A stretch of 64,000 nucleotides of DNA from Candidatus Rokuibacteriota bacterium (GCA_003220615.1 QHTB01000155.1:53861-117860); one strand, 5' to 3'. Numbered from the stretch's first letter, positions 20,272-29,808 are shown. The notes: generated from the sequence alone by a model not told the origin. Translations and numbers: made by a program.

Positions 20272-21191
20272 TTGCTGATCGTCAGCTCGCTGGGAGCGCC
20301 GAGGAGCGCGTGACGCGGCGACGAGCTCCAGACGAGGAGCCCGAGGGTCAGGACGTAAGGCGCCGCGTTGAACAGGTAGTAATTCGACGTGTACCCGATC
20401 GACTGGAGCGCCGGACCGAGCGCCGTGGCGGCGCCGAAGAGCAGCGACACCCAGAAGCAGTGGATCGGGTTCCAGCGGGCGAAGATGACGAGCGCGATGG
20501 CCATCAGCCCCTGGCCGCTCGAGAGGCCCTCGTTCCACGTCCCGGGATAGTAGAGCGAGAGAAACGATCCGCCCACACCGGCGAGGAAGCCGCCGGCCAT
20601 CGTCGCCAGCGTGCGCACGCCGCGCAGCGAGTAGCCGAGCGCGCGGGCGGCGTCGGCGTTGTCCCCGACAGTCCGCACGACCAGGCCCCAGCGCGTGCTG
20701 GCCAGGATGAAGCGGAGGGCGAGCGCCAGCACGATGCCGGCGACGAACAGCGCGTTGATCTCGAGCGCGACCCTGATCTGAGGAGACGAGCTCCACCAGC
20801 CGAGCGCCAGATGAGGCAGTCGCGGCGCCGACGGCTGGATGTAGGGCTTGCCGAGGAAGAACGCGAGCCCGGTCCCGAAGAGGAACAGCGCGATGCCCAC
20901 CGCGATGTCGTTCACCCTCGGCAGGCTGCAGACCACGGCATGCAGCAGCCCGAATCCCGCGCCGATCGCACCAGCGACGAGCACGCCGAGCCACGGCGAG
21001 CCCGTGAGGTACGCGATCGCGTACCCGCTCATGGCTCCCATCACCAGCGTGCCTTCGAGCCCGAGGTTCACACGTCCGCTCTTCTCGGTCAGCGTCTCGC
21101 CGAGGCTCACGTAGAGGTACGGCGTCGAGACACGGATGGCGCCTCCGACGACGGCGATCATCGCTCCCCAGGCGCCGAGCTCTGGGGTCAT
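20268..21191 (-). CDS. ABC transporter permease (nucleoside/BMP-type)
   Basis: TPYLYVSLGETLTEKSGRVNLGLEGTLVMGAM motif, multi-TM. Confidence 0.9.
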   Translation of the reverse strand: MTPELGAWGAMIAVVGGAIRVSTPYLYVSLGETLTEKSGRVNLGLEGTLVMGAMSGYAIAYLTGSPWLGVLVAGAIGAGFGLLHAVVCSLPRVNDIAVGIALFLFGTGLAFFLGKPYIQPSAPRLPHLALGWWSSSPQIRVALEINALFVAGIVLALALRFILASTRWGLVVRTVGDNADAARALGYSLRGVRTLATMAGGFLAGVGGSFLSLYYPGTWNEGLSSGQGLMAIALVIFARWNPIHCFWVSLLFGAATALGPALQSIGYTSNYYLFNAAPYVLTLGLLVWSSSPRHALLGAPSELTISK

Positions 21192-21259
21192 TGAACAGGG
21201 CGCGGGCACCCGGGCTGTCGCCACGCCCGCGCCCCGCCGCGATCACTGTTTGCGGTCAT

Positions 21260-22297
21260 TCAGTCTCCCGATGAGCGTCGAAAGCGACCGTAGAGCGTGT
21301 TGGCGGCGAGCAGCGCGATGAAGAGAAGGCCTTCAAGGACCAGCGTGGCAGCGTCAGGAAGACCGAAGCGCCGCTGCAGGAGCCCGCCGCTCGCGGTGAT
21401 CCCGCCCAGCAGGACGGCGACCGCGATGACCGCCAGCGGATTCTGACGCGCGAGGAACGCGACGAGGATCCCGGCGTAACCGTAGCCGACGACGAGCGAG
21501 GAGCTGGCGAACCCGTGGACGGCGACGACTTCGATGGCGCCCGCCAATCCAGCCGCGGCCCCGCCGAGCACGGTGGTGGCGAGGACGATGGCGCCGATCG
21601 GCAGGCCGACCATCTGGGCGGCGCGGACGTTGCCGCCGACGACGTCGACGGCGAAGCCAACGATCGTGTGTCGCATGAGCACCCACGTGACCACGCACGC
21701 GACGACGCCGAAGACGAGGCCCCAGTGGATGCCGGTGGCCGGGATCGTGCCGATCATCAGGCGCTCGCCGATGGCCCACGACGCGGGCTTGAGCACCTGG
21801 CCGAAATCGCGGATGGGCCCGGCGACGAGGTGGTTCATCACGGCGATGGCGATGTAGTTCAGGAGCAGCGTCGCGATCGTCTCGTTGACGCCGCGCCAGT
21901 GCCTGAGCGCGCCGGCCACTCCGACCCAGAGGCCGCCACCGAGAGCACCGGCCAGGCACATCAGCGCGACCGCGAGCGGTGGCGGCAATCCACCGAGGTT
22001 GACGCCGGCGAGCACGGTCGCCACGCCCCCGACGACCAGCGCGCCCTCGCCGCCGATCACCAGCAATCCCGCGCGCGCGGGCAGCGCCGTGCAGAGCGCG
22101 GTGAGCATGATCGGCGCGGCCTGGGTCAGCGTCTCTTCGAGCGAGAACCAGGAGCCGAAGCCGCCGGCGACGAGGGCCGCGTAAACGTCGAGCGGGTTCA
22201 GGCCGCGGAGCGCGACGAAACCGCCGAAGACCCCGAGGGCGGCCAGCAGGGCGGCGGCCGAGATGGCCGCCGTCTCCGCCCACGCCGCGCCCCGCAC
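21260..22297 (-). CDS. ABC transporter permease (nucleoside/BMP-type)
   Basis: LCTALPARAGLLVIGGEGALVVGGV, NETIATLLLNYIA. Confidence 0.9.
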   Translation of the reverse strand: MRGAAWAETAAISAAALLAALGVFGGFVALRGLNPLDVYAALVAGGFGSWFSLEETLTQAAPIMLTALCTALPARAGLLVIGGEGALVVGGVATVLAGVNLGGLPPPLAVALMCLAGALGGGLWVGVAGALRHWRGVNETIATLLLNYIAIAVMNHLVAGPIRDFGQVLKPASWAIGERLMIGTIPATGIHWGLVFGVVACVVTWVLMRHTIVGFAVDVVGGNVRAAQMVGLPIGAIVLATTVLGGAAAGLAGAIEVVAVHGFASSSLVVGYGYAGILVAFLARQNPLAVIAVAVLLGGITASGGLLQRRFGLPDAATLVLEGLLFIALLAANTLYGRFRRSSGD

Positions 22298-22301
22298 GCG
22301 G

Positions 22302-23411
22302 TTACTTCTTGAGGCCGGTCTTGCCGACGGCGCCCTCGACCAGGAAGTTCACCGCCAGCTTGAACTTGTTGTCGTCGTTGGCGATGACCTCACCCTCTTT
22401 GAGGATGACGTTGCCCTCGTTGTCCTTCAAGGGGCCTTTGTAGAGCTTGAGCGAGTCGTCGACGAAGCCCTGCTTCATCGCGAGGATCTTCGTCCTGAGC
22501 TCCGGAGTCACCGCCCGGCCGAACGGGCTCAGCGCGACCATGTCCTGCTTGAAGCCGCCGCGTAGCAGGTTCGGGTAGCTCGTTCCGTCCTGCCACGCCT
22601 TGACGAAGCGCGTACCGGCCGCCCAGTTCCACTCGGCGCCGGTCAGGAAGCCCTTGGGCGCCAGCTCGGAGACGTCGGTGTGATAGCCGCACGAGTAGAT
22701 CCCGCGGCGCTCGGCGTTCTCGATGACGACCTTGGCCGAGTCGACGTTGGCGACGATGACGTCCACGCCCTGATCGATGAGACTGTTGGTGACCTCCGCC
22801 TCGCGCACCGGGTTGTTCCAGTCACCGGTGATGACGACCTGGCAGGTGATGGCGGGATTCACGGCACGCGCACCGAGGACGAAGCCGTTGGCGTTGTTGA
22901 AGATGAAGTAGACGGGCTTGCTGCCGATGAACCCGATCTTCCCCGTCTTCGTCATGGAGCCGGCGGCCACGCCGCACAGATAGTGTGGTTCTTCCATGTA
23001 GCCGCGATAGCCGATCGTGTTCTTAGGATTACCGTCCTTCCACAAGGCGCCGATGTGGGTGAACAGGACGTCCGGATATTTCGGCGCGACTTTCAGCACC
23101 GACGGCCAGTAGCCGAACGACGTGGCGAAAACGACCTTGGCGGTGTCCTGGCGGATCATCGCCTCCATCACCTTCTCGGCCTCGACCGTCTCCGGCACGT
23201 TCTCTTGCTCGATGATCTTCACGCCCTCGAGCTGGGCGACCTTCTTGGCGGCGACGGCGTGCGACTGATTCCAGCCGTAGTCGTTCTTCGGGCCCACATA
23301 GATGAAGCCGACGGTCACCGGCCTGGCGGCGGCACGGGCCAGCGTGGGGGTGAGAGCGGCGGCGAGGCTGCCGGCGAGGAGCTGGCGGCGCGTCAGCGAT
23401 GCTTCGATCAT
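22302..23411 (-). CDS. BMP family ABC transporter substrate-binding protein
   Basis: Tat-like RRQLLAGSLAAALTPTLARAA, VGFIYVGPKNDYGWNQSHAVAAKKV, GSMTKTGKIGFIGS. Confidence 0.92.
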   Translation of the reverse strand: MIEASLTRRQLLAGSLAAALTPTLARAAARPVTVGFIYVGPKNDYGWNQSHAVAAKKVAQLEGVKIIEQENVPETVEAEKVMEAMIRQDTAKVVFATSFGYWPSVLKVAPKYPDVLFTHIGALWKDGNPKNTIGYRGYMEEPHYLCGVAAGSMTKTGKIGFIGSKPVYFIFNNANGFVLGARAVNPAITCQVVITGDWNNPVREAEVTNSLIDQGVDVIVANVDSAKVVIENAERRGIYSCGYHTDVSELAPKGFLTGAEWNWAAGTRFVKAWQDGTSYPNLLRGGFKQDMVALSPFGRAVTPELRTKILAMKQGFVDDSLKLYKGPLKDNEGNVILKEGEVIANDDNKFKLAVNFLVEGAVGKTGLKK

Positions 23412-23447
23412 GGGCATCCCTCCTGCCCGCGAGGGCGCCCTACGATA

Positions 23448-25424
23448 TCAGACGGCGGCCAGCCAATCCCACAGTCGGCCCGCGGCCGCGAGGCAGACCT
23501 CGACGTCGTCCTCGAGCAGATAGCGCTCGCCCACGAGGCCGCCGGCGGCGGAGCGCACGCGAGCCAGATATTCCTCGCGGGAGCGGTAGCGCTCTTCGAT
23601 CGACGGCCGGGGATCGCCGCTCGTCTCGCGCTCGCGCCGCGTCTTGGCGAACGGCAGCGTGGAGCCGGCGAAGGCCAGCCGCTGCTCGGCGCCACCGATC
23701 TCGGGATGGCGGAGGTTCCATCCCGTGAAGGCCGCGAGCGGGACGGCGATCTCGGGGAGCACGATGCCTCCGCGCTCGTTGCCGTCGTCGTCCACGGCCG
23801 CCACGCGCGAGCCCCACCCGGGGCCGTGCTTCGGCGGCAGGGTCGAGAAATCGAGCCGGCGCGGCATCGCGTGGTGGCGCGGGTAGCTCGCGCCCGGGAT
23901 GCGGTCGAAGACCGCGGCCAAGGTTTGCGGCGGCACCGCGGTCCCGTTGTCGAGGCGCGGATGGCGGCTCGGCGGCGGCGCGACGCCGTCGCGCACCCAG
24001 CGGTCGAGGTTCATCAGGCACGCCCGGAGCAGCGGCGCGTAGTTGATGACGTTGCGGACGCTCTGCGAGCGATCGAGCGTGCCGGTGGGATCGGCCGCCG
24101 CCGGCTGAGAATCGGTCGGCGGCCAGACGCCCAGGCCGTGCTCGGTACCCACGAAGTGGTAGACGCGCACGTTCTGACCGTGGAGCACGTCGCTCTTGCC
24201 GTCGGGATCGGTGTGGATCAGCGACGCGTCGCCGCGGTGATACTCGGACGACGTGTTCGTGTACATCACCTTGAGCCCGCTGCGGCGCGCGTCGAGGCGA
24301 TGGTGGAGCGCGCCGCGCGCGTCCGTCATCGGATCGGCCTCGGGTAGGTCGGTGAACGGGAAGAGGTGCGACATCATGAACGGCCGGTCCTTCGAGTTCT
24401 GGCCGAAGCGCTGGTTGAACTCACCGCGCATGCCGCCGGCGACGTTGGCGATCACGCCGTCGAGCACCTCGCGTCCCTGCTCGTCGAGGACGAGGTCCTC
24501 CCAGATCATCGTGCGCAGCACGCGGCCGGTCTGGGAACGCCCGTAGGCGTAGGCGTGCTGGATCACGCCCGGAGCCGGATGGCCGTCGCCCGCGCCACCG
24601 TGCTTGAGCCACGACACGCAGTCGCGCAGCGCCGCCATGCCGAGCCCGTGCACCGGCGCGCCGATGGCCGTGTACACGATCTGGTAGAGGCGGCCCTTCG
24701 TGAAGCCACCGTCCAGGTGGACGTGATTCGGATCGGGCACGACGCGGCCGTCCACGACCCGCGCGAAGCGCCAGCGGTCGCGCGGAATCGTCTGGGCGTC
24801 CGCGTCCGGTTGATCGCGAACGATGAGCACCGCGTCGCGCTCGTCGAGGTCGGCGGCGGGGTGAGGCAGATGACCGCGGTCGGAGATCAGAAAGTCGGGG
24901 ACGTCGCGCGAGGCTTGCATCTGCGTGTAGATGCGCCCGGTCAGTCGCTGGCCCCGGGGGCCGAGCGCTTCGGGAACTTCGAGACGCAGGAGGCCGGGCA
25001 GGCGCGGCACGTCGTCCTGCCAGCCACACGAGGCCACGACGAAGCCGTGGCGCATCAGGAACCCGTCGCCGACGTCGATGGCCGGGTCGGGATCGGACGC
25101 GGCCCCGAACACGGGACGCGTGGCGCGGTTGAAGTTGGGGACCGTCACCGTGTTGCCGCGATTCACCACGTCGAGGACGAGCCGGCCACTGGCCCGGCGG
25201 CGATCGACGGGGACGAGAATCGAGACGTCCGCCGCGAACTCGACGCGGCCGGCGGCGTTGCGTGGCGCCAGCCCGACGTCGGTGATGCGCTGGTTGGCCG
25301 GATGCTGAGGATCGACCGCGAAGTGGAGCCGGCCCTTCAACTCCTCGTAGGCTCCCACGCTGCCGAAGGCGTGGCCGTCGGCGAGGGGACGGCGCAGGCG
25401 GATGTCGAACCGGGTGACGGGCAT
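23448..25424 (-). CDS. Alpha/beta hydrolase domain-containing protein
   Basis: MPVTRFDIRLRRPLADGHAFGSVGAYEELKGRLHFAVDPQHPANQRI...; YGRSQTGRVLRTMIWEDLVLDEQGR. Confidence 0.75.
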   Translation of the reverse strand: MPVTRFDIRLRRPLADGHAFGSVGAYEELKGRLHFAVDPQHPANQRITDVGLAPRNAAGRVEFAADVSILVPVDRRRASGRLVLDVVNRGNTVTVPNFNRATRPVFGAASDPDPAIDVGDGFLMRHGFVVASCGWQDDVPRLPGLLRLEVPEALGPRGQRLTGRIYTQMQASRDVPDFLISDRGHLPHPAADLDERDAVLIVRDQPDADAQTIPRDRWRFARVVDGRVVPDPNHVHLDGGFTKGRLYQIVYTAIGAPVHGLGMAALRDCVSWLKHGGAGDGHPAPGVIQHAYAYGRSQTGRVLRTMIWEDLVLDEQGREVLDGVIANVAGGMRGEFNQRFGQNSKDRPFMMSHLFPFTDLPEADPMTDARGALHHRLDARRSGLKVMYTNTSSEYHRGDASLIHTDPDGKSDVLHGQNVRVYHFVGTEHGLGVWPPTDSQPAAADPTGTLDRSQSVRNVINYAPLLRACLMNLDRWVRDGVAPPPSRHPRLDNGTAVPPQTLAAVFDRIPGASYPRHHAMPRRLDFSTLPPKHGPGWGSRVAAVDDDGNERGGIVLPEIAVPLAAFTGWNLRHPEIGGAEQRLAFAGSTLPFAKTRRERETSGDPRPSIEERYRSREEYLARVRSAAGGLVGERYLLEDDVEVCLAAAGRLWDWLAAV

Positions 25425-25510
25425 CAGGGCCCCGAGTCTACCGCCGTATCGATTTCTCGGCATTGCGATCTGCCGGCGGCTCGCGATACTGCGGGTGGAG
25501 GTGATCCGTG

Positions 25511-25906
25511 ATGACTCGAGCGACCGGAGCGCTCGCTCTCGCGATCGTCCTTGTCCCCGGCCTGGCCGCCGCCGAGCCGTGGTCGCGCGCACGCATCCAC
25601 GCGCTGCCGGACTCCGCGTTCGCCGTGGTCGAGATCGCGCCGGACAGCCGGAAGGTCCGCCATCTGCCGCACCACGACGAGTCGGGCGCCGTCGACCTTC
25701 CCCACCTGATCGCCGCCCGCGCGCGAGGGAGCCAGGTGAAGTGGCTGGACCCGGCCAACGAAGCCATCGCACGCGAGCATCTCGACGATCACTGGCGACG
25801 GCGCTCTTCCAGCTCTTCCAGCGTGCGCGGCCAGTCGTCGTGGAGGAGCCGGGAGAGTGAGCGATCCGCCAGCAGCTTGCCGCCCGTCTGGCAGCGCGGG
25901 CAGTAG
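25511..25906 (+). CDS. Small secreted protein of unknown function; C-terminus runs antisense into mutM
   Basis: Signal peptide MTRATGALALAIVLVPGLAAAEPWSRARIHALPDSAFAVVEIAPD...; the last ~40 residues are antisense to mutM. Confidence 0.55.
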   Translation: MTRATGALALAIVLVPGLAAAEPWSRARIHALPDSAFAVVEIAPDSRKVRHLPHHDESGAVDLPHLIAARARGSQVKWLDPANEAIAREHLDDHWRRRSSSSSSVRGQSSWRSRESERSASSLPPVWQRGQ

Positions 25907-26688
25907 TTCGTCTCGTTCTCCGCGTAGACGATCCGCTGCACGGGGGCGCCGCACACGGGACAGGGCTTGCCGTAGCGGCCGTGAACGGCCATGTCGGGGC
26001 GGAACGCGGTCACGCCTTCGGGAAAATCCTCACCGGCCTCCTGGCGCAGGCGCTCGACCCACTCGGTGAGCACGGCGCGTGTCGCACCGTAGAGGCGCAT
26101 CCACTCCGCCTCGTCGAGCTGTCGCGTCTGCTTCACGGGCGAGAGTCGGGCGCGGTGCAGGATCTCGTCGGAGTAGGCGTTGCCGATGCCGCTCAGCAGC
26201 CGTGGATCGGTCAGCGCGCGCTTGAGCGTGTGGTTCTCGTTCTCGAGCGCGGCCCGGAACGCCGCGGGGTCGGCGGCGAACACGTCGATCCCGCCCGCAT
26301 CGTGCTCGCCCAGCGCCCATTCACCCTGCACGAGGTGGATCGCCGCCCGGCGCTTGGTGCCGGCCTCGGTCAGCACGAGCGTTCCGCTCTCGAGCTCGAA
26401 TGCGGCCAGCCCCTGCTTGCCGGCGCCTCGCGCGCCCGGCGCTTTCCAGTGCAGACGCCCGGCGATCATCAGATGGATCACGAGGAAGAGATCGCCCTCG
26501 AGCGCAAGGACGATCCGCTTGCCGACGCGCCGGACGCCCGTGACCTTGCGCCCGTTCGCGGTGCCAAGCGGCGGCTCCACCGAGCGCAGGACGAAGGGAT
26601 GGAGCAGCTTCACGCGCTCGAGACGCACCCCGACGACGCGAGGCGCCAGCGCGTGGAGGTAGGCTTCGACGTCGGGCAGCTCGGGCAT
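25789..26688 (-). CDS. mutM: Fpg/MutM-type DNA glycosylase
   Basis: N-terminal MPELPDVEAYLHAL, zinc finger CPVCGAPVQRIVYAENETNYCPRC. Confidence 0.9.
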   Translation of the reverse strand: MPELPDVEAYLHALAPRVVGVRLERVKLLHPFVLRSVEPPLGTANGRKVTGVRRVGKRIVLALEGDLFLVIHLMIAGRLHWKAPGARGAGKQGLAAFELESGTLVLTEAGTKRRAAIHLVQGEWALGEHDAGGIDVFAADPAAFRAALENENHTLKRALTDPRLLSGIGNAYSDEILHRARLSPVKQTRQLDEAEWMRLYGATRAVLTEWVERLRQEAGEDFPEGVTAFRPDMAVHGRYGKPCPVCGAPVQRIVYAENETNYCPRCQTGGKLLADRSLSRLLHDDWPRTLEELEERRRQ

Positions 26689-26696
26689 CGGGCGGC

Positions 26697-26706
26697 ATGG
26701 TACCCT
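26697..26706. promoter_or_regulatory. Putative bidirectional promoter core: overlapping -10 elements around GGTACC
   Basis: Plus TACCCT 8 nt before ATG 26715; minus TACCAT 8 nt before ATG 26688. Confidence 0.55.
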
Positions 26707-26714
26707 CGGCCGCC

Positions 26715-27209
26715 ATGGATGCCTACCGCGCCGTGGTGGACAAGCGCGACCAGCGCGCCTTTCTCCCCAAGCCGCTGCCCGACGAGTCGCTGCGCCGGAT
26801 CCTCCAGGCAGGACGGATGACGGGCAGCTCGAAGAACAGCGAGCCCAACCGGCTGGTCGTTGTGCGCGACCGCGAGCGCTTGCGCGCGCTGGCCGGGCTC
26901 AGCCGCTTCGCTCGCTGGCTGGCCGATGCCGCCGCCGTCGTCGTCATCGCGCAGACCCAGCCGCATGAGTTCGACGCCGGCCGCTGCGCCCAGAACATGA
27001 TGGTCGCCGCCTGGAACGACGGTATCGGCTCCTGTCCCGCCCATCTCCCCGAGGCCGACCTCGGGAAGCTGCTCGGGATTCCCGCCGGCGTCGTCATCAA
27101 CCGCGTGATCGGCTTCGGCTACGTCGATCCGGGCCACGCAGCCGCCCCACCCAGCGTCGCGCGCCGTCGCTTACCGCTCGACACGCTCGTCCACTGGGAG
27201 ACGTGGTAG
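26715..27209 (+). CDS. Nitroreductase family protein
   Basis: VDKRDQRAFLPKPLPDESLRRILQAGRMTGSSKNSEPNRLVVV, AWNDGIGSCPAHL. Confidence 0.88.
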   Translation: MDAYRAVVDKRDQRAFLPKPLPDESLRRILQAGRMTGSSKNSEPNRLVVVRDRERLRALAGLSRFARWLADAAAVVVIAQTQPHEFDAGRCAQNMMVAAWNDGIGSCPAHLPEADLGKLLGIPAGVVINRVIGFGYVDPGHAAAPPSVARRRLPLDTLVHWETW

Positions 27210-27355
27210 TGCGAGCCGAGCGCCCCGTCGCGAGGCGAGCCTGTGAATGCGAAATCGTGCGAGCCGAGCGGGCTGGGCCCCGGCTGTCGCGAGGCGAGCC
27301 CGTGAATTCGAAATCGTGCGAGGCGAGCGACCCGTCGCGAGGCGAGCCTAGGAGG
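27210..27355. repeat. Three degenerate direct repeats (48/59/39 bp) related to the 8274-8422 array
   Basis: Units start TGCGAG(C/G)CGAGCG and contain GTCGCGAGGCGAGCC; the first two end TGAATNCGAAATCG. Confidence 0.88.
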
Positions 27356-27360
27356 TCGTC

Positions 27361-28074
27361 ATGCTCGATCAGGTCAAGGCGCTGACGTTCGACGTGTTCG
27401 GAACGGTGGTGGACTGGCGCGGGAGCATCACGCGCGAAGGCGAAGCGCTGGCCCGTAGCAAGAACATCCACGGGGTGGACTGGGCGAAGTTCGCCGACGC
27501 CTGGCGCGCGCTCTACCAGCCGATGATGCAGGAGGTCAGGAGCGGCCGGCGGCCCTGGACCAAGCTCGACGACCTGCACCGCATGAACCTCGACCGCGTG
27601 CTTCGCGACTTCTCGATCACCGGGCTCAGCGAGCCCGAGATCGATCACCTGAACCGCGTGTGGCACCGGCTCGATCCGTGGCCTGATGTCGTCGCCGGGC
27701 TCACCCGGCTCAAGCGGAAGTACATCCTCGCGACGCTGTCGAACGGCAACGTCGCGCTCATGGTGAACATGGCCAAGCGCGCCGGGCTCCCGTGGGACGT
27801 CATCCTCGGCGCCGAGGTCGCGCGCGCGTACAAGCCTCAACCCGAGGCGTATCTGAGATCGGCGGAGCTCCTCGGGCTGCGGCCCGACGAATGCATGATG
27901 GTGGCCGCTCACAACAGCGACCACGAGGCGGCGAACGCGCTGGGGTTCCACAACGCGTTCGTCCCGCGGCCGACGGAATACGGCCCGGGCCAGGCGAAGG
28001 ACGTGACGCCGAGCCGCGCGTGGGACGTCCTCGCCAAGGACTTCAACGACCTGGCCGACCGTCTCGGCTGCTGA
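27361..28074 (+). CDS. Haloacid dehalogenase type II (HAD superfamily)
   Basis: ALTFDVFGTVVDWRGSI..., YILATLSNGNVALM; RBS aggagg at 27350-27355. Confidence 0.9.
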   Translation: MLDQVKALTFDVFGTVVDWRGSITREGEALARSKNIHGVDWAKFADAWRALYQPMMQEVRSGRRPWTKLDDLHRMNLDRVLRDFSITGLSEPEIDHLNRVWHRLDPWPDVVAGLTRLKRKYILATLSNGNVALMVNMAKRAGLPWDVILGAEVARAYKPQPEAYLRSAELLGLRPDECMMVAAHNSDHEAANALGFHNAFVPRPTEYGPGQAKDVTPSRAWDVLAKDFNDLADRLGC

Positions 28075-28078
28075 TTCG

Positions 28079-29797
28079 TCAGCGCGCCTGGGGCGGGCCG
28101 TAGAGCCAGCGCCCGCCGAAGGTTCCGATCAGACGCGCGTCGGGCAAGCGAGCGGCCAGGCTGTGCTCGGGCGAGCGCGTCGTCACGATCCACACGCGCT
28201 GCTCGCGCCACGCGCGCTCGAGATCGGCCGCGGTCCAGAAGAGCCTCGCGCCCTCAGGCCGCGTCGCGCCAAAGGCGAGCACGCTGCGCCGACCGTCGAC
28301 GATTGCCGGCCGCCGCCCCGAGTACCACTCGAGCGCGCCTGACTGCTCGATCGGGCCCTCGTGAGCCAGGACGTCACCCGGTCCGAGCCGCGAGGCCACG
28401 ACCGTCGCTACCGCTCGCGCGCTTCGATACGTGGACATCGCTCCGAGCGCGGTGGCGACGTCGGGCATGATCGCGAGCATCGCGAGCGCCACCACGCCGG
28501 GCGCCAGCATCGACGTCCGCACGCGGACGCGAAGCGCCAGCGCGATGAGCAGCGCCACGGTGGCGAAGCCGAAGACGAGCGAGGCGTGGGCGACGAGCGG
28601 CTGCACTATCTCCCATCCAGGAAACGGATCCGTCTCGCCCGCGAGTCGCGTCTTGCGCGTCGCCACGTCGGTCGCTCCGATCACCGCATCCATGAAGGCA
28701 CGGCCGTCGCTTCGCGCCAGGACGGCGCCGACGACCGACAGCCCGCCCAGGAGCGCGGCGTGGATCAGGCCGAGCCAGCGCGTGTCCGGTTCACGCCACG
28801 CGCGCGCCGCGAGGAGCGCCAGCGCGGGGTAGACGGGCAGGCCGTAGTGAGGGAGGCGGAAGCGCGAGAGCACCGTGATGCCGAGGATGGCCAGCGTCCA
28901 GAGCGAGAGCGCGATCCACGGCGTCTCGGCGGTCTGGCGCCAGGCTCGCGCCCGCAGGAGCCTGACGATCGTCACGATGGCGGAGAGACTCCAGGGCAGC
29001 GCGCCGAGGAGCGCCACCGTCAGGAACTCCACGGCCGACAACGGAACGTCCTCGTCGGGGAACACGCGAGCGCCAAGGACGTTCAGGATCTTGTTGTCGA
29101 CGACGGTGTACCAGAGCGTGCCCGCCGTTGACGCTTCGCTGAAGACCCACCACCCGACGCCGAGCACGAGGCACGCGGCGAGGCCCGGCCAGGGAAGCCA
29201 GCGAGCGATCGGCCACGCCCGACCGGCGAGCGCCAGCGCGGCCAGGATGACGACGGGCGGCCCGAATGCCCCGAGCGGATCCTTGGCGAGGCCGGCGATG
29301 CCGAACGCGACGAGGCCCCAGCCGATCAGCCGCCGGCGGCCGTCGGCGAGCCCGACGAGCGCGAGAGCAAATCCCCACGCGAGCGCGGCGACGAAGAGGG
29401 CATCGGGACGCACATACCTCGCATAGGCGAAGAAGAGCGCGCTGGTCAGCAGCGCGCCCCCGGCCAGGCAGCCGCCGGCGACACCGAGGAGCCTTGCGCC
29501 GAGCCACGCCGTCCCGGCGACCGCCGCCACGCCAGCGGCCGCCGATACCGAGCGTGCCGTGGCTTCCGACGCCCCGAACGTCGTGAACGCTCCCGCCTGC
29601 AGCCAGTAGAGAAGCGGCGGCTTGTCGACGTAGACGACACCGTTGAGCGTCAGCCGGAACGGATCGCCCGAGTGGAGCAGCTCGCGGGCGATCTCGGCGT
29701 GCATGCCTTCGCCGGGATCGTCGAACGGTGCGGCGCCGAGTCGAAGGAAGCAGGAGATGGCCGCGACGAGGACGACCGCCAGCAAGAGGGTCCTCAC
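28079..29797 (-). CDS. Glycosyltransferase family 39 (ArnT-like) membrane protein
   Basis: LRLGAAPFDDPGEGMHAEIARELLHSGDPFRLTLNGVVYVDKPPLLYWLQAGAF; many TMs; GTG start. Confidence 0.88.
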   Translation of the reverse strand: MRTLLLAVVLVAAISCFLRLGAAPFDDPGEGMHAEIARELLHSGDPFRLTLNGVVYVDKPPLLYWLQAGAFTTFGASEATARSVSAAAGVAAVAGTAWLGARLLGVAGGCLAGGALLTSALFFAYARYVRPDALFVAALAWGFALALVGLADGRRRLIGWGLVAFGIAGLAKDPLGAFGPPVVILAALALAGRAWPIARWLPWPGLAACLVLGVGWWVFSEASTAGTLWYTVVDNKILNVLGARVFPDEDVPLSAVEFLTVALLGALPWSLSAIVTIVRLLRARAWRQTAETPWIALSLWTLAILGITVLSRFRLPHYGLPVYPALALLAARAWREPDTRWLGLIHAALLGGLSVVGAVLARSDGRAFMDAVIGATDVATRKTRLAGETDPFPGWEIVQPLVAHASLVFGFATVALLIALALRVRVRTSMLAPGVVALAMLAIMPDVATALGAMSTYRSARAVATVVASRLGPGDVLAHEGPIEQSGALEWYSGRRPAIVDGRRSVLAFGATRPEGARLFWTAADLERAWREQRVWIVTTRSPEHSLAARLPDARLIGTFGGRWLYGPPQAR

Positions 29798-29808
29798 GCT
29801 GGTTGCTC

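Noticed and set aside
27203-27385. 60-aa ORF over the 27 kb repeats
   Set aside because: Made entirely of repeat units and crosses the HAD start; more likely non-coding leader
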